Assembly: GCF_001320245.1 (NCBI RefSeq)
Contig: NZ_BCBA01000005.1
Span: 1-64,000, forward strand
DNA length: 64,000 bases
Origin: Pseudomonas sp. NBRC 111124
Lineage (GTDB): Bacteria; Pseudomonadota; Gammaproteobacteria; Pseudomonadales; Pseudomonadaceae
Direction: 5' to 3'
The notes beneath the pieces were generated by a model. The model was not told the DNA's origin. It saw only the letters and a program-made list of their open reading frames with translations, and did not search any database. Below, piece after piece: positions 14,380 to 23,611 of the stretch. Made by a program: the position numbers and the translations under genes. Numbering within the stretch: the first letter of the stretch is position 1; each line of letters opens with the position of its first letter.

Positions 14380-16482
14380 ATGCTTGCCCCCAATCGCCTG
14401 CCCTCACTTGGCCTTGGCCTTTCACTGTTGATCAGCCCCAGCCTGGCCAGTGCCACCAGCACCACACTTCCCGAACTCTCGGTAACTGCCGAGAGCGAGC
14501 GCGAAAAAGACAACCCGCAGGTAAAGGAGGTCAGCACCGCGACCCGCACGTCAACGCCAGTGCGCTATGTGCCGCAAGCCATCGACACGGTGAAAACCTC
14601 CAACGTGATGGATTACGGCAGCAATACGCTGGGCAAGGCGCTGGAGGGTATCCCCAACGTCAGCAGCGGTGCCGATACGCGCTTCGACAGCGTACGGATT
14701 CGTGGCTTCGAGGCCAGCAACGACTTTTATCTGGACGGCATCCGCGACGACAGCCAGTACATACGCGACCTGCATAACATCGAGCGGGTCGAAGTACTCA
14801 AAGGGCCGGCCGCCGTGCTGTATGGCCGCGGCAGCCAGGGTGGCATCGTCAACCGGGTGAGCAAGGCCCCCGAGCAGGGGCGTCGCTCGTCGATCGAGGC
14901 CCAGGGAGGCAGTGAAGACCTGCGCAGCCTGTACGCCGACCTCAGCGCCGACCCCAGCGACAGCATCAGCCTGCGCCTGAACATGGGCAACCAGGACAAC
15001 AACAGTTTCCGCGATGGCATCGACGGTAGCCGGCAACTGTTCGCGCCGTCGATCAGCTGGCAGCTTTCACCCGACCTCAACTGGCTGGTGCAGTATGAAT
15101 ACAGCCGCTACAACCGCACGCCTGACCGAGGCATCCCCGGTGTCGACGGGCGTCCGGCGGATGTCGGCCGCAGCACCACCTACGGCGACACCCAGCGCGA
15201 CTACATCGACGACCGCGCGCAATCATTGCGCTCGCGCCTGAACTACCAACTGAACGAAACCTGGCAATTGCGCCATACGCTCGGCCTGTTCAAGCTCGAC
15301 AGCAACTTCGACAACACCTACCTGACGGGCTACAACGCCAGCAACCAGACGGTTACCCGCCAGCGCTGGCAGCAAGACCTGACCACCCGCAACCTGTTCA
15401 ACAACCTGGAAGCCGAAGGTGACTTCGCCACGCTCGGCCTGGAGCACAAGCTGTTGATCGGGCTGGAGTTCGGCAATCAGCGCCGTGACCCGACCCTGTA
15501 TACCGCTGCGCCGGTCGCGGCTGGAGGCAGCCCGGTACCCAGCCTCAAAGTCCACAACCCCGACCGCAGCCTGCAGCACAACGGCAGCATGGTGGTGTCG
15601 AGCGACAACCACACTGTGGTCGACAGCCGCGGGCTCTACCTGCAAGACCAGATTCGCCTGAATGACCAATGGCAACTGCTGGCCGGGGTGCGATTCGACC
15701 AGTTCGAGGTAGACACCACCAACAAGGTCCGCAACCTTTCCGAGAAACAGGACAGCAATACCACCAGCCCGCGCCTTGGCGTGGTCTACACACCTTGGCG
15801 CGATCACTCTTTCTACGCGTCGTGGAGCAAGACATTCTCGCCCGTCGGTGGTGGTTTGATCGGCATCACCCCAGGCGCGCCGGGCAACAGCAACGACACT
15901 AGTCCGGAGCTGACCCGGCAGAAAGAGATCGGCGTGAAGAGCGACTGGCTGGACGAACGCCTGAGCACCACACTCGCCATTTATGAACTGGAGCTCTACA
16001 ACCGCCGCACCCGCGACCCGAACAACCCGGAGATCACCCTGCTCAGCGGCCTGCAGCGCTCACGTGGTATCGAATTGACGGCCACTGGCAATATCGTCGG
16101 TAACTGGTACGTCCGCGGCGGCATTGGCTTGCAGGATGCCACCATCGTCAAAGACAACAATGGCCTGGAAGGCAAGCGCATCAACGATGTGGCAAAACGC
16201 AACGGCAGCCTGTTCGTGACCTGGAAGCCAGAGCTGGGCTGGTATGCCGAAACCGGGCTGATGCTGGTCGGCGAACGCTACGCCGATAACCAGAACACCA
16301 CGCTATTGCCAGGCTATGGCCGTTGGGATGCGCTGGCAGGGTTCCGTACCCACGACTGGGATGTGCGAACAGCGCTGAGCAACATTACCGACAAGACCTA
16401 TTACAGTTCGGCGACCAGTGCCGCGCAGATCCAGGTCGGCGATCCGCGCAGCCTGGTGGTGACCGGTACTTACCGCTTCTGA
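14380..16482 (+). CDS. TonB-dependent receptor, catecholate-siderophore (Fiu-like) type
   Basis: The 700-residue precursor has a signal peptide (to about residue 25, SPSLASA), a TonB-box-like LPELSVTAE, a plug domain (residues about 60-165, with DSVRIRGFEASNDFYLDGIRD and VEVLKGPAAVLYGRGSQGG) and a barrel ending in VVTGTYRF. The plug wording is that of the Fiu/FiuA-like catecholate receptors. No STN domain is present. It stands alone between a porin and a terminator, with a palindrome and a Fur-like site upstream, so iron-repressed expression is expected. Confidence 0.9.
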   Translation: MLAPNRLPSLGLGLSLLISPSLASATSTTLPELSVTAESEREKDNPQVKEVSTATRTSTPVRYVPQAIDTVKTSNVMDYGSNTLGKALEGIPNVSSGADTRFDSVRIRGFEASNDFYLDGIRDDSQYIRDLHNIERVEVLKGPAAVLYGRGSQGGIVNRVSKAPEQGRRSSIEAQGGSEDLRSLYADLSADPSDSISLRLNMGNQDNNSFRDGIDGSRQLFAPSISWQLSPDLNWLVQYEYSRYNRTPDRGIPGVDGRPADVGRSTTYGDTQRDYIDDRAQSLRSRLNYQLNETWQLRHTLGLFKLDSNFDNTYLTGYNASNQTVTRQRWQQDLTTRNLFNNLEAEGDFATLGLEHKLLIGLEFGNQRRDPTLYTAAPVAAGGSPVPSLKVHNPDRSLQHNGSMVVSSDNHTVVDSRGLYLQDQIRLNDQWQLLAGVRFDQFEVDTTNKVRNLSEKQDSNTTSPRLGVVYTPWRDHSFYASWSKTFSPVGGGLIGITPGAPGNSNDTSPELTRQKEIGVKSDWLDERLSTTLAIYELELYNRRTRDPNNPEITLLSGLQRSRGIELTATGNIVGNWYVRGGIGLQDATIVKDNNGLEGKRINDVAKRNGSLFVTWKPELGWYAETGLMLVGERYADNQNTTLLPGYGRWDALAGFRTHDWDVRTALSNITDKTYYSSATSAAQIQVGDPRSLVVTGTYRF

Positions 16483-16507
16483 CCTACTTTTGCGCCTGTC
16501 ATAAATG

Positions 16508-16538
16508 AAAACGCCACCGCAATTGCGGTGGCGTTTTT
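16508..16538 (+). terminator. Rho-independent terminator after the receptor gene
   Basis: AAAACGCCACCGC and GCGGTGGCGTTTT flank an AATT loop and are followed by T. Because the A and T tails are symmetric it can work in both directions. Confidence 0.85.
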
Positions 16539-16561
16539 CATGGGGCGGGCTCCTGCCCTGG

Positions 16562-16765
16562 TCAGTGCCAGCCCCCCAGCAGTGCATCCAGCTCTGCATC
16601 GCTGATCAGCCCTTGAGGATAGCGGCCGTCAAGCAGACGTCGTGGGTCGGTCGTCCTGACCCGTTTGCCTCCATGGTGTTTCAACCACTGCGCCAGAACA
16701 CTGAGCGATGCGTGATTCACTGCCGATGGGCGCAAAGCCGTCTCACTTGCTGCGTTCATGTCCAC
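16562..16765 (-). CDS. Small conserved-looking hypothetical protein
   Basis: This 67-residue basic protein has no signal peptide or membrane segment. Its C-terminal half contains a run of structured-looking sequence (VLAQWLKHHGGKRV, then ISDAELDALLGGW). I recognise no domain. It is followed by the shared terminator at 16508-16538 and preceded by a 175-bp gap after aguA's terminator, so it has its own promoter. Composition and codon bias favour a real gene. Confidence 0.6.
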   Translation of the reverse strand: MDMNAASETALRPSAVNHASLSVLAQWLKHHGGKRVRTTDPRRLLDGRYPQGLISDAELDALLGGWH

Positions 16766-16898
16766 ACGTACTCCCTGGGCCGTGAGCGGCTAATTTACGT
16801 CTTGATTGTTACAGATCGGTGTGCCCGGTCTGCCCGGGTAACCCGCTGAAAAACAATACAAAACCTATGCCATCCAGCCTGACGAAGATCGTCGGAGA

Positions 16899-16925
16899 AA
16901 AAAAGCCCGTCATTTGACGGGCTTC
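16899..16925 (-). terminator. Rho-independent terminator of aguA
   Basis: On the minus strand AAGCCCGTC/GACGGGCTT with a 4-nt loop is followed by a run of T. Confidence 0.85.
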
Positions 16926-16940
16926 TTCGTGTGGCCAGTA

Positions 16941-18047
16941 TCAGCGTTTGACCGGTGCTGGCTGCTGCTGGGTCAGGCAGTGGATGTTGCCACCGCCGAG
17001 CAGCAGCTCACGGCCCGGGATCATTACCACTTCGTGATCCGGGAAGACCTTGGCAAGAATCGCTCTGGCCTGGGCATCTGCCGGGTCATTGAAGCTCGGT
17101 GCGATGATGCCGCCGTTGACAATCAGGAAGTTCACGTACGAACCGGCCAGGCGTACCGACGGGTCGCGCTCCTGGCTACCGGCCACTTGATCGACACCGG
17201 CGCACTCTTCTTCGGTAGCGAACAGCGGGCCTGGGATCGGCATCTTGTGCACCACAAACTCGCGGCCTTTGGCATCACGGGTGTTTTTGAGCACCTCGTA
17301 AGCGGCGTGGCAACGGGCGTAGTTGGGGTCGTTGGAATCATCGGTCCAAGCCAGTAACACTTCGCCTGGGCTTACGTAACAGCAGAAGTTGTCGACGTGG
17401 CCGTCGGTTTCGTCGTTGTACAGGCCATCGGGCAACCAGACGATGGTTTCAACCGCCAGGTGCTCGCGCAGAATCTGTTCGATCTGCTCGCGGTTCAGGT
17501 GCGGGTTACGGTTGCGGTTGAGCAGGCACTCTTCGGTGGTGATCAGCGTGCCTTCGCCATCTACATGGATCGAACCGCCTTCGAGCACGAAGCCCTCGGT
17601 GTGGTAGCGCTGGCAGCGCTCCATTTCCAGTACCTTGGCCGCCAGTTCCTCATCGCGGTTCCATGGCGCATAGAGGCCACCGTCGAAGCCGCCCCAGGCG
17701 TTGAAGCCCCAGTCCACGCCGCGTACTTCGCCGTGGTCGTTGATCACGAAGGTCGGGCCGGTGTCGCGCACCCATGCGTCGTCGTTGCTGATTTCCACCA
17801 CACGAATGTTCGGCAGGTCGAGCTGGCGACGGGCGTTTTCGTACTGGCTGGCGGAAACGGCCACCGTTACCGGCTCGAAACGGGCGATTGCCTTGGCCAG
17901 GGTGACATGCGCGGCCTGGGCTGGCTTGCCGCCCAGGCGCCAGTTGTCCGAACGCTCCGGCCAGACCATCCAGACCTGGCTTTGCGGGGCCCACTCAGCG
18001 GGCATGTGGAAACCGTCGGCGCGGGGGGTGGAGTTGAGGGTCTTCAT
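16941..18047 (-). CDS. aguA: Agmatine deiminase
   Basis: I chose ATG 18047 because AGAGG lies just upstream; a start at 18068 is possible. The 368-residue enzyme hydrolyses agmatine to N-carbamoylputrescine and ammonia in the arginine decarboxylase route to putrescine. Family landmarks are WPERSDNWR near the start, [12 protein letters not shown], the GFNAWGG block, DGHVDNFC and the C-terminal nucleophile Cys357 in [11 protein letters not shown]. No aguB (N-carbamoylputrescine amidase) lies in the window. Three related CGATAT...ATCG palindromes occur upstream. Confidence 0.95.
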   Translation of the reverse strand: MKTLNSTPRADGFHMPAEWAPQSQVWMVWPERSDNWRLGGKPAQAAHVTLAKAIARFEPVTVAVSASQYENARRQLDLPNIRVVEISNDDAWVRDTGPTFVINDHGEVRGVDWGFNAWGGFDGGLYAPWNRDEELAAKVLEMERCQRYHTEGFVLEGGSIHVDGEGTLITTEECLLNRNRNPHLNREQIEQILREHLAVETIVWLPDGLYNDETDGHVDNFCCYVSPGEVLLAWTDDSNDPNYARCHAAYEVLKNTRDAKGREFVVHKMPIPGPLFATEEECAGVDQVAGSQERDPSVRLAGSYVNFLIVNGGIIAPSFNDPADAQARAILAKVFPDHEVVMIPGRELLLGGGNIHCLTQQQPAPVKR

Positions 18048-18150
18048 GGGTAACCTCTGCAAAGGCACTGGGCCGATGGTCGATGGATAGCAAGTGAATG
18101 TGACATTACCAACGGTGCGTGAAGCCCGCGGTGATTGGCCAATTTATAAC

Positions 18151-18273
18151 CGATATATATCGACTTTAAAAGCCAGATTTGTAGATAAAATCCATTCAAT
18201 GTGTATTTTTAATCGATATTGATCGACAAGCGGTGAGCCAGGAGCTCTCTGCACTCGACGTTCGATATAATCG
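18151..18273. promoter_or_regulatory. Three repeated CGATAT-type palindromes upstream of aguA
   Basis: CGATATATATCG (18151-18162), CGATATTGATCG (18214-18225) and CGATATAATCG (18263-18273) share one half-site pair. They are about 63 and 49 bp apart. They look like multiple operators for a single regulator of aguA. Confidence 0.5.
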
Positions 18274-18312
18274 CTTGGCACAGGCTGCATCAGGATGCCA
18301 AAAAGCCTCAAG

Positions 18313-18328
18313 ATGAAACCTGTTTCAT
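18313..18328. promoter_or_regulatory. Perfect palindrome resembling a PsrA box
   Basis: The sequence ATGAAACCTGTTTCAT contains GAAAC-N2-GTTTC, within the published PsrA consensus form of G/C-AAAC with 2-4 nt spacing and GTTT-G/C. It is midway between aguA and rmlC. Confidence 0.4.
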
Positions 18329-18500
18329 ATTTCTGCTTGGGAAGCCGAGCTTTTGGCCGATAACCCGATGCGAAGATGAAATCAACAGGTGGGCGCGTGC
18401 TGGCTCACCGCCAGCCGATCTAGGCTCAGTTTGCCAAGGCGGCGGACATCGAGCGGACCTTTCAAGGTCGGACCTTCAGCACACTGACCGAAGAACTCCC

Positions 18501-19043
18501 ATGAACATCATAGCGACCGAGATTCCCGACGTAGTCATCATCGAACCGAAGATCTTCGGCGACAGCCGTGGCTTCTTCTTCGAAAGCTTCAATGCCCGCG
18601 AATTCAAGAAACAGACCGGGTTCGATGGCCACTTTGTCCAGGACAACCATTCGCGCTCCCAGCGCGGCGTGCTGCGCGGCCTGCATTACCAGATCGACAA
18701 CCCTCAGGGGAAACTGGTGCGCGTGGTGCAGGGCGAAGTGCTGGACGTGGCCGTGGACATTCGCCGCAGTTCGCCATACTTCGGTCGCTGGGTGGCCCGG
18801 CGCCTGACTGCCGCTGACCACCTGCAGTTCTGGATCCCGCCCGGGTTCGCCCACGGTTTCCTGGTGCTGAGCGAAACGGCCGACTTCCTGTACAAGACCA
18901 CTGACTACTACAACCCCGCCGCCGAGCGCTCGATCCGCTGGGACGACCCTGATCTGGCCATCGACTGGGGCGTTGAAAACCCGGCCCTGTCGGCCAAGGA
19001 CCAGGCGGCCGTGCTGCTGAAAGACGCGGACCTGTTCCCATGA
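18501..19043 (+). CDS. rmlC: dTDP-4-dehydrorhamnose 3,5-epimerase
   Basis: The 180-residue cupin enzyme epimerises dTDP-4-keto-6-deoxyglucose at C3 and C5 to the L-rhamnose configuration. Landmarks are IIEPKIFGDSRGFFFESFN, the QDNHSRSQRGVLRGLHYQ block with the catalytic His, and WIPPGFAHGFLVLSE. It overlaps rmlD by 4 nt (ATGA), so they are translationally coupled. The first two pathway genes, rmlA and rmlB, are not adjacent. Confidence 0.95.
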   Translation: MNIIATEIPDVVIIEPKIFGDSRGFFFESFNAREFKKQTGFDGHFVQDNHSRSQRGVLRGLHYQIDNPQGKLVRVVQGEVLDVAVDIRRSSPYFGRWVARRLTAADHLQFWIPPGFAHGFLVLSETADFLYKTTDYYNPAAERSIRWDDPDLAIDWGVENPALSAKDQAAVLLKDADLFP

Positions 19044-19900
19044 AAATTCTCGTCTGTGGTCACCATGGCCAAGTCGCTCAGGCACTGCAGGCGCAGTTGA
19101 ACGGGCTCGGCGAAGTGCATGTGCTTGGCCGCGAACAACTGAACATGGCCAGCCCCGAGGCACTGCGCGAACCTTTGCGTCGCCTGGCCCCACAGCTGAT
19201 CATCAACGCCGCTGCCCACACGGCGGTGGACCAGGCCGAAAGCGAACCAGACCTGGCCTTCGCGATCAATGCCGATGGTCCGCGGGTGCTGGCCGAAGAG
19301 GCGGTACGCCTGGGTGCACCGCTGATCCACTACTCCACCGACTACGTCTTCGATGGTGAAAAGGCCTTGCCCTACACCGAACTCGACCGCCCCAACCCGC
19401 TGGGTGTGTACGGGCGCAGCAAACTGGCCGGGGAACAGGCAATAACCGCAGTGGATGGCGAACACCTGATTCTGCGCACCAGTTGGATCTATTCGCTGTA
19501 CGGGCGCAACTTCCTGCTGACCATGCAACGCCTGCTGCAGGAAAAACCGCAGCTGCGCGTAGTCAGCGACCAAATCGGCGCCCCCACCTGGGCCACCACC
19601 ATCGCCGTTGCCACCCGGGCACTGATCGAGCGCTGGCAAGCCGGGCAGCGCGGCGCCTGGGGTACCTATCACCTGACCGCCCAGGGCGAAACTTCCTGGT
19701 TCGGCTTCGCCCAGGCGATCGGCGAACAGCTCAAGGCGCGCGGCCGTCCCTGCGCCGAGCTGCTGCCGATCTCTAGCAGCGAGTACCCGACCCCGGCGCG
19801 CCGCCCGGCCAACTCACGCCTGGACTGTTCGCGTCTGGCCCGTGAGTGGGACGTCCACCTGCCGCACTGGCAGCAAGCGCTGATCGACTGCCTCAAGTAG
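19040..19900 (+). CDS. rmlD: dTDP-4-dehydrorhamnose reductase
   Basis: The 286-residue short-chain dehydrogenase makes dTDP-L-rhamnose with NAD(P)H. It begins with the Rossmann signature ILVCGHHGQVAQAL, then INAAAHTAVDQAE, HYSTDYVFDGEK and the active-site YGRSKLAGE. The product feeds lipopolysaccharide core or rhamnosylated surface sugars. It starts inside the rmlC stop (ATGA overlap). A short hairpin lies between it and the following dctB-like gene. Confidence 0.95.
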   Translation: MKILVCGHHGQVAQALQAQLNGLGEVHVLGREQLNMASPEALREPLRRLAPQLIINAAAHTAVDQAESEPDLAFAINADGPRVLAEEAVRLGAPLIHYSTDYVFDGEKALPYTELDRPNPLGVYGRSKLAGEQAITAVDGEHLILRTSWIYSLYGRNFLLTMQRLLQEKPQLRVVSDQIGAPTWATTIAVATRALIERWQAGQRGAWGTYHLTAQGETSWFGFAQAIGEQLKARGRPCAELLPISSSEYPTPARRPANSRLDCSRLAREWDVHLPHWQQALIDCLK

Positions 19901-19908
19901 CGCATAAT

Positions 19909-19930
19909 TGCGCCAGACCCCTCTGGCGCA
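19909..19930 (+). terminator. Hairpin between rmlD and the dctB-like gene
   Basis: A perfect 9-bp stem TGCGCCAGA/TCTGGCGCA has loop CCCC and is followed by only TTT, so it may attenuate rather than fully stop transcription. Confidence 0.5.
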
Positions 19931-19938
19931 TTTACGCG

Positions 19939-21753
19939 ATGATTGCAAAACCCACGCCCCCTCGCCGTCCGCGCTGGCGCAGCCTGGCCCTGCTGGCCCT
20001 GTGCCTGACGCCCCTGCTGTGGCCACTGCACCATCTGGCCGAACGTTACTACCAGCAAGAGCTGGCCTCGCAGAACCGCCAGACCCTTGACCTGTACGTG
20101 GCCAACCTGCTCGGCACCCTGCACCGCTATGAAACCCTGCCGCAGATTCTCGGCGACCTGCCGGCGCTGCGCGGGGTGCTGGCCGACCCGTTCCGCATCG
20201 AGGCGGTCACCAATGCCAACCGCCTGCTAAAGGACATCGTCCACCAGACCGGTGCCGAGGTGATGTACCTGATGGACGTTAGCGGCAACACCCTGGCCGC
20301 CTCCAACTGGGACAAGCAGGACAGCTTTGTCGGCCGCAATTTCTCCTTCCGCCCGTACTTCAACGAAGCCATGGCCGGCCACTTGGGCCGTTTCTTCGGC
20401 CAGGGCACCACCTCGGCCAAACGTGGCTACTTCTTCGCGGCCGCCGTGCGCGACGGTGAGCGCATCGTTGGCGTGCTGGTGGTCAAGGTCGATCTGGACC
20501 ACACCGAAACCCTCTGGGGCCGCACCCCCGAGCAACTGCTGCTGACCGACCACAACGGCGTGGTGATCCTCACCTCGCGCCCCGACTGGCGTTTTCGCGC
20601 CACCCGCGCGCTGACCGAAGCCGAGCGCCAGGCGATCATCGCCATCCAGCCCTACCCGACCCAGGCCCCGCAACCGCTGCTGCTCAACCAGGACGCGTGG
20701 CTCACCCAGACCCGCGACATCAAAGAAACCGGCTGGCAGGTGAGCATCCTCGCCCCGCGCCTGCTGGTCGATCGTTCGGTGCAGACGGTCATGGCCATCG
20801 GCGCTGGCGCGCTGCTGGTGCTGATGCTGTTTACCGGTCTGGTGATGCAGCGCCGGCGCCACTACATCGACCGCATCGACTTCGAGGCTCGCGCCCGCCA
20901 GGAACTGGAGTCACGCGTGGCCGAGCGTACCGCCGCTCTCGAAGGCCTCAACACCCGGCTGAAAAGCGCCGTGCTGGAGCGCGAGAACGCCCAGCAGGAA
21001 CTGGTGCGCGCCCAAGATGAACTGGTCCAGGCCGGCAAGCTGTCGGTGCTTGGCACCATGTCAGCGAGCATCAGCCACGAGCTCAACCAGCCCTTGGCGG
21101 CGATCCGTAGCTACGCCGAGAACGCCGAAATCCTGCTCGACCACCAGCGCACCGAGGACGCTCGCGGCAACCTCAAGCTGATTGGCGAACTGACCGGGCG
21201 CATGGCCTCGATCATCGCCCACCTGCGCGCCTTCGCCCGCCGCGACCGCCACGCCCCGGAAAGCGTGGCCCTGCAACCGGCACTGGATGACGCCCTGGCC
21301 CTTTTGGCCAAGCGCCGCCGGGCGATGGCCGTGGAGCTGATCCGCGATCTGCCCGAGGCCACCCTGTGGGTGCAGGCTGGCGAAACCCGCCTGCGCCAGG
21401 TGCTCGGCAACCTGCTGGCGAACGCCCTCGACGCCCTGACCGAAAAGGCCAACCCACGGCGCCTGTGGCTGAGTGCCGAACAGCGCGATGGCTACGTCTA
21501 CCTGTACATTCGCGATAATGGCCCGGGTTTCAGCCGCCAGGCCCTTGAGCACGCAAAGGAGCCGTTCTTCACCACCAAGACGCGCACCCAGGGCCTGGGC
21601 CTGGGCCTGGCCATCTGCGAAAGCCTGATGCGCGCCCTGGGCGGTGAACTGCTGCTGGCCAACCACCCCGAAGGTGGCGCCCTGCTCACCCTGCAACTGC
21701 GCGTGGCCGCACCCGGCGCTACCTTGCCCACTTCGGAGGACCCTTCGGCATGA
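19939..21753 (+). CDS. dctB: DctB-type sensor histidine kinase
   Basis: I chose ATG 19939 (MIAKPTPPRR); an earlier in-frame start would overlap rmlD. The 604-residue protein has two membrane segments (about 16-36 and 285-305) around a large periplasmic double-Cache-like sensor, a coiled coil (about 320-375), an H box ISHELNQPLAAIRSYAENAE and an ATPase domain (IRDNGPGFS, GLGLGLAI). DctB kinases sense C4-dicarboxylates, but the family also covers other acids and no transporter lies nearby, so the ligand is open. The gene overlaps its regulator by 4 nt. Confidence 0.88.
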   Translation: MIAKPTPPRRPRWRSLALLALCLTPLLWPLHHLAERYYQQELASQNRQTLDLYVANLLGTLHRYETLPQILGDLPALRGVLADPFRIEAVTNANRLLKDIVHQTGAEVMYLMDVSGNTLAASNWDKQDSFVGRNFSFRPYFNEAMAGHLGRFFGQGTTSAKRGYFFAAAVRDGERIVGVLVVKVDLDHTETLWGRTPEQLLLTDHNGVVILTSRPDWRFRATRALTEAERQAIIAIQPYPTQAPQPLLLNQDAWLTQTRDIKETGWQVSILAPRLLVDRSVQTVMAIGAGALLVLMLFTGLVMQRRRHYIDRIDFEARARQELESRVAERTAALEGLNTRLKSAVLERENAQQELVRAQDELVQAGKLSVLGTMSASISHELNQPLAAIRSYAENAEILLDHQRTEDARGNLKLIGELTGRMASIIAHLRAFARRDRHAPESVALQPALDDALALLAKRRRAMAVELIRDLPEATLWVQAGETRLRQVLGNLLANALDALTEKANPRRLWLSAEQRDGYVYLYIRDNGPGFSRQALEHAKEPFFTTKTRTQGLGLGLAICESLMRALGGELLLANHPEGGALLTLQLRVAAPGATLPTSEDPSA

Positions 21754-23159
21754 CAACCGAGCCGTACATCGACAGCCAGGCTCAGGTGATTCTGGTCGAT
21801 GATGACCCACACCTGCGCCAGGCTCTGAGCCAGACCCTCGACCTGGCCGGGCTCAAGGTGGCCGCCCTGGCTGACGCCCAAGGCTTGGCCGAGCGCATCG
21901 AGCCCGACTGGCCGGGCGTGGTGGTCAGCGATATCCGCATGCCAGGCATCGACGGCCTGCAGTTGCTTGAGCAGTTGCACGGCCGCGACAGCGAACTGCC
22001 GGTGCTGCTGATCACCGGCCACGGCGATGTGCCGCTGGCGGTACAGGCCATGCGCGCGGGCGCCTACGACTTCCTGGAAAAGCCCTTCGCCAGCGACGCC
22101 CTGCTCGACAGCGTGCGCCGCGCCCTGGCCCTGCGCCGCCTGGTGCTGGACAACCGCAGCCTGCGCCTGGCCCTGAGCGACCGCCAGCAACTGGCCACCC
22201 GCCTGGTCGGCCAGTCACCGTCGATGCAGCGCCTGCGCGAACAGATCGGCGCCCTGGCAGGCACACGTGCCGATGTCCTGATCCTGGGTGAAACCGGTGC
22301 CGGCAAAGAGGTGGTTGCCCGCGCCCTGCACGACCTGTCCAGTCGCCGCGCTGGCCCGTTCGTGGCGATCAATGCCGGCGCGCTGGCCGAATCGGTGGTC
22401 GAAAGCGAGCTGTTCGGCCACGAACCAGGCGCCTTCACCGGTGCGCAGAAGCGCCGTATCGGCAAGTTCGAGTTCGCCAACGGCGGCACGTTGTTCCTCG
22501 ACGAAATCGAGAGCATGAGCCTGGACGTGCAGGTGAAACTGCTGCGCCTGCTGCAGGAGCGGGTGGTCGAGCGCCTGGGTGGCAACCAGCTGATCCCGCT
22601 GGATATCCGCATCATCGCGGCCACCAAGGAAGACCTGCGCACCTCCGCCGACCAAGGCCGCTTCCGCGCCGACCTCTACTACCGGCTTAACGTGGCACCG
22701 CTGCGCATTCCGCCCTTGCGCGAACGCGGCGACGACATCCTCGTGCTGTTCCAGCACTTTGCCGACGCCGCCAGCCAGCGTCACGGCCTGCCGCCCCACA
22801 GCCTGCAACCTGCCCAGCGGGCCATGCTGCTGCGCCACGATTGGCCGGGCAACGTGCGCGAACTGCAAAACGCTGCCGAACGCTTTGCCCTAGGCCTGGA
22901 GCTGGCCCTCGATGGTCAGGCGCAGGCTGCTGCCCCCGCTGCAGCGCCGATTCTGCTGGGCAATCTCAGCGAACAGGTCGAGCAGTTCGAACGCTCGTTG
23001 ATCGCCGCCGAACTGGCCCAGCCCCACAGTTCCCTGCGCAGCCTTGCCGAAGCCCTCGGCATTCCGCGCAAGACCCTGCACGACAAGCTGCGCAAGCACA
23101 GCCTGCATTTTGAAGGCGGTACTAGCGGCAGCGACGACCACGAGGAAAATCGCCCATGA
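21750..23159 (+). CDS. dctD: DctD-type sigma-54-dependent response regulator
   Basis: The 469-residue activator has a receiver (VDDDPH, phospho-Asp in VVVSDIRMPGIDG, Lys in FLEKPFAS), an AAA+ domain with Walker A GETGAGKE, the sigma-54 contact loop GAFTGA and Walker B GGTLFLDEIE, and a Fis-type HTH at the C-terminus (LAEALGIPRKTLHDKLRKH). All residues needed to activate sigma-54 polymerase are present. It is coupled to the kinase upstream and the thioesterase downstream through ATGA overlaps. Target promoters are not apparent in the window. Confidence 0.92.
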   Translation: MTTEPYIDSQAQVILVDDDPHLRQALSQTLDLAGLKVAALADAQGLAERIEPDWPGVVVSDIRMPGIDGLQLLEQLHGRDSELPVLLITGHGDVPLAVQAMRAGAYDFLEKPFASDALLDSVRRALALRRLVLDNRSLRLALSDRQQLATRLVGQSPSMQRLREQIGALAGTRADVLILGETGAGKEVVARALHDLSSRRAGPFVAINAGALAESVVESELFGHEPGAFTGAQKRRIGKFEFANGGTLFLDEIESMSLDVQVKLLRLLQERVVERLGGNQLIPLDIRIIAATKEDLRTSADQGRFRADLYYRLNVAPLRIPPLRERGDDILVLFQHFADAASQRHGLPPHSLQPAQRAMLLRHDWPGNVRELQNAAERFALGLELALDGQAQAAAPAAAPILLGNLSEQVEQFERSLIAAELAQPHSSLRSLAEALGIPRKTLHDKLRKHSLHFEGGTSGSDDHEENRP

Positions 23160-23611
23160 GTGCCGATAGCCAATACCTGCAGTCCGTGCTGCACGGTGAC
23201 ATCCCACTGACGCGCGAAATGGGCCTGGAAGTCATCGATTGGCAAGCCCAGACCCTGCGCCTGCAACTGCCGCTGGCGGCCAACGTCAACCACAAGAGCA
23301 CCATGTTCGGCGGCAGCTTGTACTGCGCCGCAGTGCTGGTGGGTTGGGGCTGGCTCCACCTGCGCCTGCGCGAACTGGGTATCGAAGACGGGCATATCGT
23401 CATCCAGGAAGGCCAGATCAGCTATCCGCTGCCGGTGACCGGCACGGCGGTGGCGCGCTGCGCGGCACCGGACGAAAAGACCTGGGAGCGGTTCCTGACG
23501 ATGTACCAGCGCCGTGGCCGAGCCCGGCTGACACTGGCGACCACCGTCAGCAACGCCGGCAGTGACGAGCCCGCGGTAACCTTCAGCGGGCAGTACGTAC
23601 TACATCGCTGA
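23156..23611 (+). CDS. YiiD-type thioesterase-domain protein
   Basis: The 151-residue protein is a single hot-dog thioesterase domain of the YiiD C-terminal type: NHKSTMFGGSLYCAAVLVGWGW contains the central helix, and the sheet VIQEGQISYPLPVTGTAVARC follows. The substrate is unknown, perhaps an acyl-CoA or acyl-ACP. It overlaps the response regulator gene by 4 nt, so kinase, regulator and thioesterase are one translationally coupled unit. Its 3' end overlaps cysQ tail to tail by 12 bp. Confidence 0.85.
   Translation: MSADSQYLQSVLHGDIPLTREMGLEVIDWQAQTLRLQLPLAANVNHKSTMFGGSLYCAAVLVGWGWLHLRLRELGIEDGHIVIQEGQISYPLPVTGTAVARCAAPDEKTWERFLTMYQRRGRARLTLATTVSNAGSDEPAVTFSGQYVLHR

Larger units (their letters stand above)
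18048..18500. other. 453-bp intergenic region between divergent aguA and rmlC
   Basis: No gene is visible. The aguA-proximal half is A/T-rich and holds three similar palindromes (18151, 18214, 18263). The centre holds a 16-bp palindrome of PsrA-box type (18313-18328). The rmlC-proximal 150 bp shows no clear motif. Confidence 0.6.
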
